A DNA stretch of 46,869 nucleotides from an uncultured Mycobacterium sp. (GCA_900078375.1 FLQS01000044.1:1-46869), one strand, 5' to 3'. Positions 7,575-16,710 are shown, counted from the first letter of the stretch. Translations and numbers: made by a program. The notes: generated by a model not told the origin, from the sequence alone.

Positions 7575-9200
7575 GTGACGACGATCAAGCAGGTATGTCT
7601 GGGAGTTGCGATCGCCGGCGTGGTCGCCGGCGCCGGCTCGGCGGTCGCGACCGCCGTAGCCTCCGCCGACTCGGGCTCCCCGGATTCATCGGGTGCACCC
7701 AAGACTTCGAGTTCGTCGGGGTCGACCGCCCGGTCGGGCAAGCCGGCGGCGAAGGCCGGTGGCGTCGTCACGGGCCCCCGCCGCAGCGCCACGGCCACCA
7801 AAGCGGCGCCCGCCGCGTCGGCGGCCAAACCGACAGCACGCCGGACCATCATGCCGATGAGACTCGCAGCGGCGCTGTCTCTTCCGGCACCGTCGCTGCC
7901 GCTGGCCCCGGCCGGCAGCGTCACCACCGGCAACTCCTACCGCAGCGCTGGCGTGACGGTCATCAACGTCGTCAACGACGCGGTCAACCCGACCGACGTC
8001 CACGTGCTGGTGATCGGTGTCGACGGCACCAACCTGCGCCGGGTCATCGCCGGCGACAACCCGAACTTCGATGCGCTGATGGGCGACAGCGTCACCGGCG
8101 TGGCCAGCATCGTCGGCCACACCACCATCTCCAACCCGTCGTGGACCGCGATCCTGACCGGGGCGTGGGACAACCAAACCGGCGTCATCAACAACATCTT
8201 CACCGCGGACACCTACATGAAGTGGCCGACGGTGATCAACCAGCTCGAGTACTACAACTCCGAGATCGACACGATGGTGATCGCGGACTGGGACGTGATC
8301 ACCGATATCGCCCAGGCCGGCCAGTACCCCGTCGACACATACTCCTTCGTCCCGCAGGTGCCCGGTGACGCCAACTGGTCACTGACCGACGCCGAGGTCA
8401 CCTCCCAGACGGTGGCAGCCATCGAGAGCGGTGAACCGCCGAACTTCCTGTTCTCCTATCTCGTGCAGGTCGACGAGGCCGGGCACCAATACGGCGGTGC
8501 CTCACCGCAATACGCGGCGGCCATCAACCGCACCGACACCAACATCGGCGCGATCATGGAGGCGGTGAACACCTCCGGCGAGAACTGGACGGTCATCGTG
8601 GTCACCGACCACGGCCACCAGCCGCAGCTGGGCTTCGGGCACGGCTTCCAGTCCCCCGACGAGACCTCGACGTGGGTCATCGCCAACGGCGACGGCTTCG
8701 ACCCGGGCCGGATGAACCTGGCCTATTCGATCGTCGACGTCACACCCACCGTCCTGTCGTTGTTCGGCGGACCGCCGCCGACCGGCTCTCCCGGGGTGTC
8801 CCTGACCACGCTGGGCTCGAGCAACGTCCTTCCGGACGACCTGGATCAAGCCCTCCTCGACGCCATCGCGCGCAACGGTTGGCCGGATATCGCCACCAAC
8901 GTGGCCCTGAGCGTGCGGACCATCTTCGCCAGCATCCCGTACTTCCTGGACGGCGGCATCAACAGCATCACCGCCACGCTGCAGGGCATCGCTGATGACA
9001 ACATCTTCCTGATCAGCCAGCTGGCCGCAGTGGCCAAGGTGGTGGTTCAGGTCCTCGGCAACGTCGGAGTCGCGGCGACCAGCGCGCTCGCCGAGCTGGT
9101 CGCCTGGATGACCGGTGTGGATATCGTCGCGCAGGGCCATCCGCTGCCTCCGCCATCCGTGGCGACCGAGCCCCAGATCCCCTCGGTTCTGGTGGCCTGA
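7575..9200 (+). CDS. exported phosphodiesterase/alkaline-phosphatase-superfamily protein
   Basis: From GTG 7575 the product is 541 residues. A signal peptide (VTTIKQVCLGVAIAGVVAG...ASADS) is followed by a Ser/Ala/Lys-rich linker to about residue 110 and then a nucleotide pyrophosphatase/phosphodiesterase-type domain. Metal-binding signatures are visible: GVDGTN with D150, the nucleophile region TISNPSWTAILTG, and TDHGHQ with D345/H346 followed by FGHGF. The C-terminal about 150 residues are hydrophobic and unassigned. The alternative start GTG 7530 has a longer non-signal N-terminus and would lie across a perfect palindrome CACAGCTGTG (7534-7543) that may be a regulatory site, so 7575 is preferred. 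It is probably a periplasmic or surface phosphodiesterase, substrate unknown. Confidence 0.78.
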   Translation: MTTIKQVCLGVAIAGVVAGAGSAVATAVASADSGSPDSSGAPKTSSSSGSTARSGKPAAKAGGVVTGPRRSATATKAAPAASAAKPTARRTIMPMRLAAALSLPAPSLPLAPAGSVTTGNSYRSAGVTVINVVNDAVNPTDVHVLVIGVDGTNLRRVIAGDNPNFDALMGDSVTGVASIVGHTTISNPSWTAILTGAWDNQTGVINNIFTADTYMKWPTVINQLEYYNSEIDTMVIADWDVITDIAQAGQYPVDTYSFVPQVPGDANWSLTDAEVTSQTVAAIESGEPPNFLFSYLVQVDEAGHQYGGASPQYAAAINRTDTNIGAIMEAVNTSGENWTVIVVTDHGHQPQLGFGHGFQSPDETSTWVIANGDGFDPGRMNLAYSIVDVTPTVLSLFGGPPPTGSPGVSLTTLGSSNVLPDDLDQALLDAIARNGWPDIATNVALSVRTIFASIPYFLDGGINSITATLQGIADDNIFLISQLAAVAKVVVQVLGNVGVAATSALAELVAWMTGVDIVAQGHPLPPPSVATEPQIPSVLVA

Positions 9201-9236
9201 CATCTCGCGCGGACACCGGTAGGCCATACTCGCTCG

Positions 9237-10094
9237 ATGGGTACTTACGCCGTCACCGGCTCGGCATCGGGCATGGGAAAGGCCGCCGCGGACAGGCTGC
9301 GGGCCAACGGCCACACCGTGATCGGGGTCGACATCAGGGACGCCCAGATCGAGGCTGACCTGTCGACCCCGGCAGGCAGGCGGGCGGCCGCCGACGCAGT
9401 GCGCGCAGCCTGCGGCGGCCGACTCGACGGTGCGGTGCTGGCCGCCGGACTCGGTCCCACCCCCGGCCGCGAGATCCCGCGCCTGATCACCCAGGTCAAC
9501 TACTTCGGCGTGGTCGACTTACTGGAAGCGTGGCGGCCAGCCCTGGCCGCCGGTGAACGGGCGAAAGTTGTGGTGTTTTCCAGCAATTCGACCACGACCA
9601 TTCCGGCGATACCCGGGCGCGTCATCCGGGCGCTGCTGGCCGGCGACGGTGACAAGGCGGTCCGGACGCTTCGGCTGCTCGGCCGCGCCGCACCGTCGAT
9701 GGCCTACGGCGCCTCGAAGGTCGCGGTGAGCCGCTGGGTGCGCCGCCATGCGGTCACCCGCGACTGGGCGGGTGCGGGCATCCGGCTCAACGCCATCGCC
9801 CCGGGTGCGATCCTGACGCCCCTGCTGGAAAGGCAGCTGGACACCCCGGCGGAGGCCAAGATCATCCGCGCCTTCCCGGTCCCGATCGGCGGGTTCGGCG
9901 ACCCCGGCCACCTGGCCGACTGGGTGGTGTTCATGCTGTCCGATTCGTCTGACTTCCTCTGCGGCAGCGTCGTTTTCGTCGATGGCGGGTCCGACGCGTA
10001 TTTCCGCGCCCATGACTGGCCGACCTCGTTGCCGGCCCGCAGGCTGGCGCCCTACCTGTGGCGGCTCAAGCGATTCAAGAGCTTCGCGCAATGA
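9237..10094 (+). CDS. SDR-family NAD(P)-dependent oxidoreductase
   Basis: The 285-residue protein is a classical short-chain dehydrogenase/reductase. It has the Rossmann glycine motif TGSASGMG (residues 7-14), a D/IRDA segment after strand 2, the active-site Y157-x-x-x-K161 (YGASK) and the GAILTPLL loop after strand 6. A C-terminal extension of about 35 basic/aromatic residues (HDWPTSLPARRLAPYLWRLKRFK) is longer than the family core and may aid membrane or partner binding. The reaction is likely NAD(P)-dependent interconversion of an alcohol and a ketone on an unknown lipid or steroid-like substrate. It converges on the acyl-CoA dehydrogenase gene with a 15-bp gap. Confidence 0.85.
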   Translation: MGTYAVTGSASGMGKAAADRLRANGHTVIGVDIRDAQIEADLSTPAGRRAAADAVRAACGGRLDGAVLAAGLGPTPGREIPRLITQVNYFGVVDLLEAWRPALAAGERAKVVVFSSNSTTTIPAIPGRVIRALLAGDGDKAVRTLRLLGRAAPSMAYGASKVAVSRWVRRHAVTRDWAGAGIRLNAIAPGAILTPLLERQLDTPAEAKIIRAFPVPIGGFGDPGHLADWVVFMLSDSSDFLCGSVVFVDGGSDAYFRAHDWPTSLPARRLAPYLWRLKRFKSFAQ

Positions 10095-10109
10095 TCAGGT
10101 TGATTGCCG

Positions 10110-11849
10110 CTAGGGACGCATAGCGTAGGCGCCGTCGTACGCTCGTACCTGCTGCCACATTCGATCGAAGCGGTCGGTGTCGGTCACCGGCTTACGCACC
10201 GCCGACAGCGCCCATTCCTGTTGCGCTGGAGTCGAACTCGCCTTACCGTGCAAAGCCACCGCGTAGCCGGAGAAGTCCCTGACCGCAATGTCGAAGATCT
10301 GGTCGACCACGTCGTGGTCGAGGTCGTGCAATTCGGCCTGTTCGAGGATCAGCTGACCGTAGACCACCAGGGTGAACAGGTGCCCGACGACGAGCATGAA
10401 GTCGAGGTCGCGCTGCTGCTCGGCATCGGGTGCGGCAGTGGACAACAATGTCTGAAGCGCCCGAACCTGTTCGGTGAAGCGGGCGACATTCGGTATGCCC
10501 GCGGCCTTCTCGAAGACCGGAACCCAATCGGCGAACTGCACCTTCGACGCACCCTTGGCCGGGCCCTGCCCCCAGAAGAACACGTCGTCGGCCGGGTCGT
10601 CGCGGGTGCCGACCTGCGGGTAGGAGCCCGGATTGAACAGGAAATTGGGCATGAACTTCAGGATCTGCGCGACGTTGACGTGCACAGTACCCTCCAGCCG
10701 GGGCAGGGCGCCGATCAGATCTTTGACTTCCGCGAAATAGGTGTTGCGTTCGAAGCCCTTGGCGGCCAGCACATCCCACAGCAGTCTCACCACCGTCTCA
10801 CCCTCCGAGGTCACTTTAGCCTTGGTCACCGGGTTGAACAGCAGGTAGCGACGGTCGTCGAGGCTGGCACTGCGGAAGTAGTCGATCGCGCGATCGCTGA
10901 ACAGTTTCATCGCGATCAGCCGGGCGTACGCGTCGACGAAGCTGGCCCGCACATGCGGGAAGTCGGTGACCGGGTTGCCGTACAGGATGCGGTTGTTGGC
11001 ATGGGTGATCGCCTCGTAGAACGCGTGCTCGCACATCCCGATCGAGGCGGTGCACAGGTTGAACTTGCCGACGTTCACCGTGTTGAGTGCCGCCGAGAAA
11101 GCCTCGGGGCCGGTGCAGAGGATGTCCTCCTCATGAATCGGATAGTCCTGCAGCGCAAAGTTACTCACGAACATCTGACCGTGCACGACGTTGCCGATCA
11201 GCTGGTAGGCGGGATGAGCACTGTCGGCGACAAACCACACGTAACCTCCCGCGCCGTCGACGTCGGCCCGCCGGGAGAACACGGACACCATGCCCGCCAC
11301 GTTGCCGTTGCCGATGTAGTACTTCTGACCGGTCGCGCGGAAGACAACGCCTTCTTCGTCACCGTCTGCGGGTGTCAGGACCATGTCGGTGTTGTAGATG
11401 TCAGCACCGTGCTCACGTTCGGAGAGCGCAAAGGCCATCACTCCGCCCGCTTCGAGCTGCTCGGCGGCGCGCTGCTTGGCCTTGATGTTGTCGCTCTGCC
11501 AGATCGGGCCGAGCCCGAGGATGGTGACCTGCTCGGCGTACCAGTACGCCAGTCCGTAAAAGCCGAGGATTTCACTGAGCGCGGCGTTACGGGAAGTGTC
11601 CCAACGCTTGTTGTCGTCGCCGACGCCGAATTCCGACGGGGTGAGGAACGTCGCGAAGATCCGCTCCCGCTTGATGAAATCCAGGAAGTCCGATACCCAC
11701 ACCGCGTCCAGATCGTCTTGCAACAGCCGCGCCTTGCCGCGCTCCTCGAACCAGTCGATCAACGCCCGCAGCTGGCGCCGGGTTCCGGGATCGAACTGTC
11801 GCGGGTCATAGGTGTTCGGATTGAACAACAGCCCGTTGGTGCTCGCCAT
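10110..11849 (-). CDS. acyl-CoA dehydrogenase (FadE-type)
   Basis: The 579-residue protein has the acyl-CoA dehydrogenase layout. An N-terminal helical domain contains FATFLTPSEFGVG. The middle beta domain contains AFALSEREHGAD and the FAD-binding ATGQKYYIGNG. The C-terminal helical domain has RLEGTVHVNVAQ, where a glutamate occupies the place of a catalytic base. At about 579 residues it is longer than the classical 380-400-residue enzymes and falls with the long mycobacterial FadE types. ATG 11849 follows GGGAAGG with about 6-nt spacing; openings further upstream lack this. Its electrons would pass to ETF and then to EtfD, whose gene lies in the same window at 25134. Chain-length preference unknown. 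Confidence 0.8.
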   Translation of the reverse strand: MASTNGLLFNPNTYDPRQFDPGTRRQLRALIDWFEERGKARLLQDDLDAVWVSDFLDFIKRERIFATFLTPSEFGVGDDNKRWDTSRNAALSEILGFYGLAYWYAEQVTILGLGPIWQSDNIKAKQRAAEQLEAGGVMAFALSEREHGADIYNTDMVLTPADGDEEGVVFRATGQKYYIGNGNVAGMVSVFSRRADVDGAGGYVWFVADSAHPAYQLIGNVVHGQMFVSNFALQDYPIHEEDILCTGPEAFSAALNTVNVGKFNLCTASIGMCEHAFYEAITHANNRILYGNPVTDFPHVRASFVDAYARLIAMKLFSDRAIDYFRSASLDDRRYLLFNPVTKAKVTSEGETVVRLLWDVLAAKGFERNTYFAEVKDLIGALPRLEGTVHVNVAQILKFMPNFLFNPGSYPQVGTRDDPADDVFFWGQGPAKGASKVQFADWVPVFEKAAGIPNVARFTEQVRALQTLLSTAAPDAEQQRDLDFMLVVGHLFTLVVYGQLILEQAELHDLDHDVVDQIFDIAVRDFSGYAVALHGKASSTPAQQEWALSAVRKPVTDTDRFDRMWQQVRAYDGAYAMRP

Positions 11850-12004
11850 GGCGTGCCTTCCCGTCATCGAGGCGTCGAATCTAACGCGATCGCCGCGGCC
11901 GGATTGGCGGTTCGCGGGATGACCGTCGGCCTCGACCCCGCGAGTCACTCCAGTCCCTTCCGTCACTGACTGCGTACCCTGACATTCGACGGCAGGAGTT
12001 CGGT

Positions 12005-12562
12005 GTGCGGATATCCAACGGCATGAGGGCCGGTGTGGCGGTGATGTGGCTGGTGGCCGCCGCCGCGGCCGCCGGATGCAGCACCACTACCGACGGCGCG
12101 GCCAGGTGCCCCGGCTGCGGACCCGGCGGCGAGCCGAGCTTTCCGACCAGCAAGCCGACCGTCGCCACTCCGACGACGCCGGCCACCCCGACGCCCACCC
12201 AGACGCCGCCGTTTGGCGGCGGCCAGACGCTACCGCCCAGCGACACCGGCTACGTCTACATCGAAACCAAGTCGGGTCAGACCCGCTGCCAGCTCAACGC
12301 GCGGACGGTCGGCTGCGAATCGGACTTCACCAATCCACCCGTCGTCAACGGCGAGCCCGCCAATGGTGTCGAGGTGACGGCCAGTGGCAGTGTGCGCTGG
12401 ATCGCCGGCAACCTCGGCGATATCCCGACCGTCCCGCTCGATTACGCGATCTATCACGCGGTCGGCTGGACCATCGATGCCAGCGCCGATGGAACCCGGT
12501 TCACCAACGACGGCACGAGCCACGGATTGTTCATCAGTACCGAAGGCGTCAAGGTTTTCTAA
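12005..12562 (+). CDS. lpqJ: LpqJ-like lipoprotein
   Basis: The 185-residue protein has a signal peptide ending in a lipobox (AAAAGC, lipidated C25) and a Pro/Thr-rich linker (PTVATPTTPATPTPTQTPP). A small globular domain with two cysteines follows (TRCQLNARTVGCESDF). The start is GTG 12005 with GGAG six to seven bases upstream. Length, lipobox and position beside iniC match M. tuberculosis LpqJ (Rv0344c, about 186 residues), which also lies tail-to-tail with the iniBAC genes. Function unknown; it is expected to be anchored on the outer face of the plasma membrane. The LLM oxidoreductase gene starts 10 nt downstream. Confidence 0.72.
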   Translation: MRISNGMRAGVAVMWLVAAAAAAGCSTTTDGAARCPGCGPGGEPSFPTSKPTVATPTTPATPTPTQTPPFGGGQTLPPSDTGYVYIETKSGQTRCQLNARTVGCESDFTNPPVVNGEPANGVEVTASGSVRWIAGNLGDIPTVPLDYAIYHAVGWTIDASADGTRFTNDGTSHGLFISTEGVKVF

Positions 12563-12572
12563 GCTGGGCGGC

Positions 12573-13505
12573 ATGGACTTCCGTGTCTTCGTCGAACCTC
12601 AGCAGGGCGCCAGCTACACCGACCAGCTCGCGGTGGCTCAGGCCGCCGAATCCCTCGGCTACTCCGCGTTTTTCCGCTCCGACCACTATGTCGCGATGAG
12701 CGGTGACGGGCTGCCCGGCCCCACCGACTCCTGGGTGACGCTGGCCGGCATCGCGCGCGAGACGTCCACGATCCGGCTCGGCACGCTGGTGACCTCCGCG
12801 ACGTTCCGCTATCCGGGACCGCTGGCGATCTCGGTGGCGCAGGTGGACGCGATGAGCTCGGGCCGGGTCGACTTCGGGATCGGGGCGGGCTGGTTCGACG
12901 AGGAGCACCTGGCCTACGCGATCCCGTTCCCGCCGCTGGGCGAGCGGTTCGACCGGCTGCACGAGCAGCTCGACATCATCACCGGGCTGTGGACCACCCC
13001 GGCGGGCCAGACCTTTGACTACAACGGCACGTACTACACCGTCAAGGACTCCCCCGCGCTGCCCAAGCCGGTGCAGGATCCCCATCCGCCGATCATCATC
13101 GGCGGCAGCGGCGCCAAGCGCACCCCCACGCTGGCCGCGCAGTTCGCTGCCGAGTACAACCTTGCGTTCCCGAAGCTGGACTTTGTCGAACCCCAGATCG
13201 GCCGGGTCCGCGCCGCACTGCAGGCGGCCGGCCGCGAGTCCGACGCCTTCGTCTACTCGGCGGCATTCGTGGTCTGCGCCGGGCGCGACGACGCCGAGAT
13301 CAGCCGCCGCGCGCACGCGATTTCGCGCGAGGTTGACGAGCTGCGCACCAACACGCCGCTGGTCGGCACGCCGGCCGAAATCGTTGACCAGCTAGGACCT
13401 TTCATCGAAGCGGGCGTACAGCGGGTGTACCTGCAACTGCTGGATATGTCCGACCTCGACCACGTGGAATTGTTCGCCACCGAGGTGGTCCGCCAGCTGG
13501 CCTGA
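12573..13505 (+). CDS. LLM-class F420-dependent oxidoreductase
   Basis: The 310-residue luciferase-like protein shows the typical markers DFRVFVEPQQG at strand 1, FFRSDHYVAM, IRLGTLVTSATFRYPGP, VDFGIGAGWFDEEH and PIIIGGSGAKRTP. The last resembles the cofactor phosphate-binding loop of F420-using members. ATG 12573 lies 10 nt after the lipoprotein stop; the frame is open further upstream, but that part overlaps the lipoprotein gene in a shadow frame. It is likely a reductase or dehydrogenase using F420. The substrate is unknown, and there is no evident link to the ini genes beyond proximity. Confidence 0.85.
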   Translation: MDFRVFVEPQQGASYTDQLAVAQAAESLGYSAFFRSDHYVAMSGDGLPGPTDSWVTLAGIARETSTIRLGTLVTSATFRYPGPLAISVAQVDAMSSGRVDFGIGAGWFDEEHLAYAIPFPPLGERFDRLHEQLDIITGLWTTPAGQTFDYNGTYYTVKDSPALPKPVQDPHPPIIIGGSGAKRTPTLAAQFAAEYNLAFPKLDFVEPQIGRVRAALQAAGRESDAFVYSAAFVVCAGRDDAEISRRAHAISREVDELRTNTPLVGTPAEIVDQLGPFIEAGVQRVYLQLLDMSDLDHVELFATEVVRQLA

Positions 13506-13553
13506 TTGCGGAATGCTGCATCCGCCCTGGCAAGCCAATTAGCATTGGTAGCC

Positions 13554-14135
13554 ATGCGCAAGCAGGACCCCGCCGGGGATACCGACGAGGCGGTAACGCC
13601 CGTCGCCTACGGGGATCCGTTCGGCCCCTATCCGGAGGCGCCATATCCCGGGTCGGTCCAGGACCCGCCGACCGATCCGGGCCTGCCGGTGGTCGCCCTC
13701 GACGAGGGGTTCGACCCGTTCGCCCCGGACGCGTTCTGGTTCCCGGAACGGCCCTGGTACCGCAAGAAACAGGCGACGCTGGCGATGAGCGCCATCGGCG
13801 CGGCGGTGGTCGCGATCGTGGTGGCGGCGGTCCTGCTGGTGTCGCTGGATTCCGGTGATTCCGGACGCTCCAAGGACACCCCCTCGGCGACCGTGACCAG
13901 CGAGCCGACCACCACCGACCTGACCAGCTCGCCATCCCCCGAGCCGCCGCCTCCGCCACCACCGCCACCGGAGACCCCGCCGTCGGAGCAGCCCCAGAGC
14001 ACCTGGTATCCGCAATATCCTCAGCGCAATGGCGGCGACCGGCCCAACGTGATCACGCCCCAGACCAGGCCCCCGCAGATCAGCGTCCGTCCGACCCACC
14101 GCCCGGCCTTCCCCAACCAGCCCGGCGGAGGCTGA
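13554..14135 (+). CDS. PWYR-motif single-pass membrane protein, Pro-rich
   Basis: The 193-residue protein has an acidic/proline-rich cytoplasmic N-terminus (1-66) and the motif P67-W-Y-R70 followed by KK. One hydrophobic helix spans about 75-98, and an extracytoplasmic tail is rich in Ser, Thr, Pro and Tyr. The tail includes a run of prolines around residues 140-148 and WYPQYPQRN. I recognise no enzyme domain. Three other plus-strand proteins of this locus (14154, 16270 and the Hsp70-like protein at 20582) carry the same PWYR-plus-helix-plus-low-complexity-tail design, so it probably belongs to a local paralog set. ATG 13554 gives the natural N-terminus; upstream in-frame sequence has no Shine-Dalgarno. 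Confidence 0.65.
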   Translation: MRKQDPAGDTDEAVTPVAYGDPFGPYPEAPYPGSVQDPPTDPGLPVVALDEGFDPFAPDAFWFPERPWYRKKQATLAMSAIGAAVVAIVVAAVLLVSLDSGDSGRSKDTPSATVTSEPTTTDLTSSPSPEPPPPPPPPPETPPSEQPQSTWYPQYPQRNGGDRPNVITPQTRPPQISVRPTHRPAFPNQPGGG

Positions 14136-14153
14136 CGGCTACTATCGGAACCC

Positions 14154-14729
14154 GTGGCACGCGACGGTTCAGACGACCCGAACTACTCCGACAGCGACCC
14201 GACGCAGTACGCGAACTACGGGGGCACCGGCGGCGAGGCCTACAGCGAGTACCCGCAGGCCGGACACACGGCGCCGACCGGGTTCGGGGATTACCCACCG
14301 CCACCGCCCGAGCCGACCCCGTGGTACCGGAAGCCGGCCGCGCTGGTTGGCCTCGGGGTGCTGACCGCGGTCGTCCTGGCCCTTCTGGTCTATGCGATCG
14401 TCAAGTTCACCGGCAGCGGCGGCTCCAGTCCGGCCACTACGACGACGTCCCCGACGACGTCCAGCACCCCGGCGACCACGGCATCGGTCGCCCCGGCGCC
14501 GGGCGTCACGCAGACGGTGACGCAGTCCCCGTCGGCGACATCAGAAGCCCCGACCACCACCACGACCACGGAGCCGGTCACGACGACCACGACCACCGAG
14601 GCCCCGTCGACCAGCACGAGCACCAGCACCAGCACCAGCACCTCAGTGAGCACGGTCACCGAGACGGTGACCACGCGGGAGCGGGTCATGCCGACGTTCC
14701 CGCTCCCGCGCCCTAACGGCGGTCAGTAG
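14154..14729 (+). CDS. PWYR-motif single-pass membrane protein, Thr/Ser-rich tail
   Basis: The 191-residue product starts with GTG 14154. It has an acidic Tyr/Asp/Ser-rich cytoplasmic part (1-55), the motif P56-W-Y-R-K60 and a hydrophobic helix at about 61-83. The exported tail is dominated by Thr and Ser, including repeated TS dipeptides (STSTSTSTSTS) encoded by tandem agcaccagc units around 14610-14645. Such tails could be O-mannosylated in mycobacteria, but that is inference. The 3' end overlaps the convergent iniC gene by 17 bp (14713-14729). It starts 18 nt after the preceding PWYR gene, so the two are likely co-transcribed. No catalytic motif is visible. Confidence 0.62.
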   Translation: MARDGSDDPNYSDSDPTQYANYGGTGGEAYSEYPQAGHTAPTGFGDYPPPPPEPTPWYRKPAALVGLGVLTAVVLALLVYAIVKFTGSGGSSPATTTTSPTTSSTPATTASVAPAPGVTQTVTQSPSATSEAPTTTTTTEPVTTTTTTEAPSTSTSTSTSTSTSVSTVTETVTTRERVMPTFPLPRPNGGQ

Positions 14730-16212
14730 CGGCGTACATCGCGACCAGCGCCTCGGCGCTGCGCACCGCGGCTCGGCACGCCCTGGTGGTGAACGGGTCG
14801 TTGAGCGGGTGTTCCGAACGACGACGCCAGCGTTGCGCCGCAGCGAAGGCGGCGCGCGGCCCATCGTCGAGCGCTTCTGGGGCCAGACCCAGCCGGCTCG
14901 CGGGATCGGTCCCGGAACCGCCGATGATGCGGCGCAGGGAAACCATCTCGTCTTCGGTCAAACTCGTTGGGCGCGAGCGAAGCTGGCTGAGCAGCCGGAG
15001 TTCCTCGAACGCATGGGTGTCGGCCAGCAGCGGGTCGATGTCGGCGATGATGTGGGGCGTCGCGGTGATCGGGTGCAGTTCGACGAATCGGCGCAGCGAG
15101 ACCAGCGCGGTATGAGCCTTGAGCTGTTCGGATCGCTGCGCGAATTGCTGGTCGATCACGTCCCGCAACGCGACCAGCCCGCTGCGCTCGAGTAGTTCAT
15201 CGGCCAGCCTGACCGAATCGCTTATCCCCGAACGGATTACGGCGATAGAAATCCGGATGCCGAACATGCCGAACCGGTCCAGCAGCTGCGCCCGGGTCGG
15301 CGCGTCGACCGGCAGTGAACTGTCCTCGCGGACAAAGCGATCCACACTGAGCATCGCCTTGTTCAGCTCACTCGCGTCGACGGCCGCCAGCTTCGCCAGT
15401 GCGGCGAACTCGCTTTGCCGCAGCGTGCGGGCGGTCAGCGCCAGCAGTCCCGAAACCGGAACCACCGCCTGACAGATGCCGGTCCGGTCCAGCTCGCCGG
15501 TGAACCGCTGTGCGACGTCCTTGGCGGACAGCATGGCGTCGAGGCGACCGGCGCCGATCTCGTCGGCCCGGGAGGCGACCCCGATGACACCGAGTGCCCC
15601 TGATGACCCACCGACCAGCTCGCCGATCTGCTTGAGCAGCGCGATGTCGGCGGCGTTCAGCGTGCGCAGCAGGAACACCACCGCGTCGACCCGGGGCACA
15701 CCGTCCTCGGGCACCAGCAGGCGTAGCGTGCGTTCGGAGACATCCCGTGACAGTGAGGACGTCCCGGGCGTGTCGATGATGGTGGTGTCGATCAGCTCGG
15801 CCGCCGGCCACTCGACGTCGAGGTCGATGATGTCGTTGGCGTCGAGGCGACCGAAGTCGAAGGTCAGGCCGGCCCACCCGGCTGAGCCGCGGGCGATGGG
15901 CACGTTGGAGCGTCGCCCGCCGACATGGTTAGCCGTGACCTTCGGGGTCGGACCGTTCCGAAACCACGTGACGATGCGGGTGGCCTCGGTGGCGTCGGTG
16001 GGCGCGATGTTCTCCCCGACCAGGGCATTGACCAGAGTGGACTTGCCGGCCTTGAGCGTGCCGGCCAGCGCGATGCGAATCGGCTGGTTGAGCCGTCCGG
16101 CGATGCGGTCCAGCTCGCCCCACACGTCCGGCCGCTCGCGGTACGCGGGCTCACCCTGGTAGGCGCGACGGGTGCCGCCCAGGATCGCGCGAACCTGATC
16201 GCTGGTGCTCAT
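14713..16212 (-). CDS. iniC: IniC, dynamin-like GTPase
   Basis: The 499-residue protein has a GTPase domain with G1 GTLKAGKST (residues 51-59), a switch threonine in DATEATRIV, G3 DTPGTSS and a candidate G4-like ASRADE. A helical C-terminal half follows. This matches IniC (Rv0343, about 493 residues), the third product of the isoniazid-induced iniBAC operon. IniA and IniC are bacterial dynamin-like proteins thought to maintain or remodel the plasma membrane under cell-wall stress. Unlike the contiguous arrangement known from M. tuberculosis, 469 bp separate its start from the iniA stop, and an opposite-strand gene lies in that gap. Its 3' end overlaps a convergent membrane protein gene. Confidence 0.9.
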   Translation of the reverse strand: MSTSDQVRAILGGTRRAYQGEPAYRERPDVWGELDRIAGRLNQPIRIALAGTLKAGKSTLVNALVGENIAPTDATEATRIVTWFRNGPTPKVTANHVGGRRSNVPIARGSAGWAGLTFDFGRLDANDIIDLDVEWPAAELIDTTIIDTPGTSSLSRDVSERTLRLLVPEDGVPRVDAVVFLLRTLNAADIALLKQIGELVGGSSGALGVIGVASRADEIGAGRLDAMLSAKDVAQRFTGELDRTGICQAVVPVSGLLALTARTLRQSEFAALAKLAAVDASELNKAMLSVDRFVREDSSLPVDAPTRAQLLDRFGMFGIRISIAVIRSGISDSVRLADELLERSGLVALRDVIDQQFAQRSEQLKAHTALVSLRRFVELHPITATPHIIADIDPLLADTHAFEELRLLSQLRSRPTSLTEDEMVSLRRIIGGSGTDPASRLGLAPEALDDGPRAAFAAAQRWRRRSEHPLNDPFTTRACRAAVRSAEALVAMYAATDRR

Positions 16213-16269
16213 CGAACGACGAGTCTACGGTTCGGCGGGCCCGGCGCATCGCAGCTAGGATCAGCCGCC

Positions 16270-16710
16270 ATGCCCCAGCAGACGACGCCGTGGTATCGCT
16301 CGGCGGCCGCCACCTCCGCCGCGGGGCTGCTCGGGCTGGCGGTGATCGCGATTCTCGTCTACGCCGTGGTGACGATGTCGAGCAAGTGGAGCACCTCGGA
16401 GCCCGAGAGCGTCGTGCCGCCCGGCACGTACGTGCCCGAAGCACCCCATGTCGCGAAGACCACCTCGGGCTCGACGACCACGTCGTACCCCACCGTGCGC
16501 CTGTCCACCACCGACATCGGGCTGCCCGGCGAGAGCACGACCAGCGGCACCACATCGTCGAGCGCGGTGCCCACGTCGGACATCCCGCCGGCGGAACGGA
16601 CAGCACCGACCTTCCCCGGCACATTCCCGACCCGCGTCACCAACCCGCCGGGAGGCCGCACCACCCGGCCGGGGCCCCGGATCAACGAGACTCGGGGGGC
16701 GTCGCCCTAG
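16270..16710 (+). CDS. PWYR-motif small membrane protein between iniA and iniC
   Basis: The 146-residue protein begins MPQQTTPWYR, so the P7-W-Y-R10 motif lies directly before one hydrophobic helix (about 12-35). The rest is a Ser/Thr/Pro/Gly-rich tail with no predicted fold. It lies on the strand opposite to the ini genes. Its start is 57 nt from the iniC start (divergent), and its last 29 bp overlap the end of iniA (16682-16710), so transcription would oppose iniA-iniC readthrough. In M. tuberculosis iniA and iniC are adjacent without such a gene. It shares its architecture with the proteins at 13554, 14154 and 20582. Function unknown. Confidence 0.6.
   Translation: MPQQTTPWYRSAAATSAAGLLGLAVIAILVYAVVTMSSKWSTSEPESVVPPGTYVPEAPHVAKTTSGSTTTSYPTVRLSTTDIGLPGESTTSGTTSSSAVPTSDIPPAERTAPTFPGTFPTRVTNPPGGRTTRPGPRINETRGASP

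Noticed and set aside
10104..11969. 621-codon plus-strand frame over the acyl-CoA dehydrogenase gene
   Set aside because: It is antisense to a gene with clear family motifs and has no recognisable protein features. Long shadow frames are common at this GC content.
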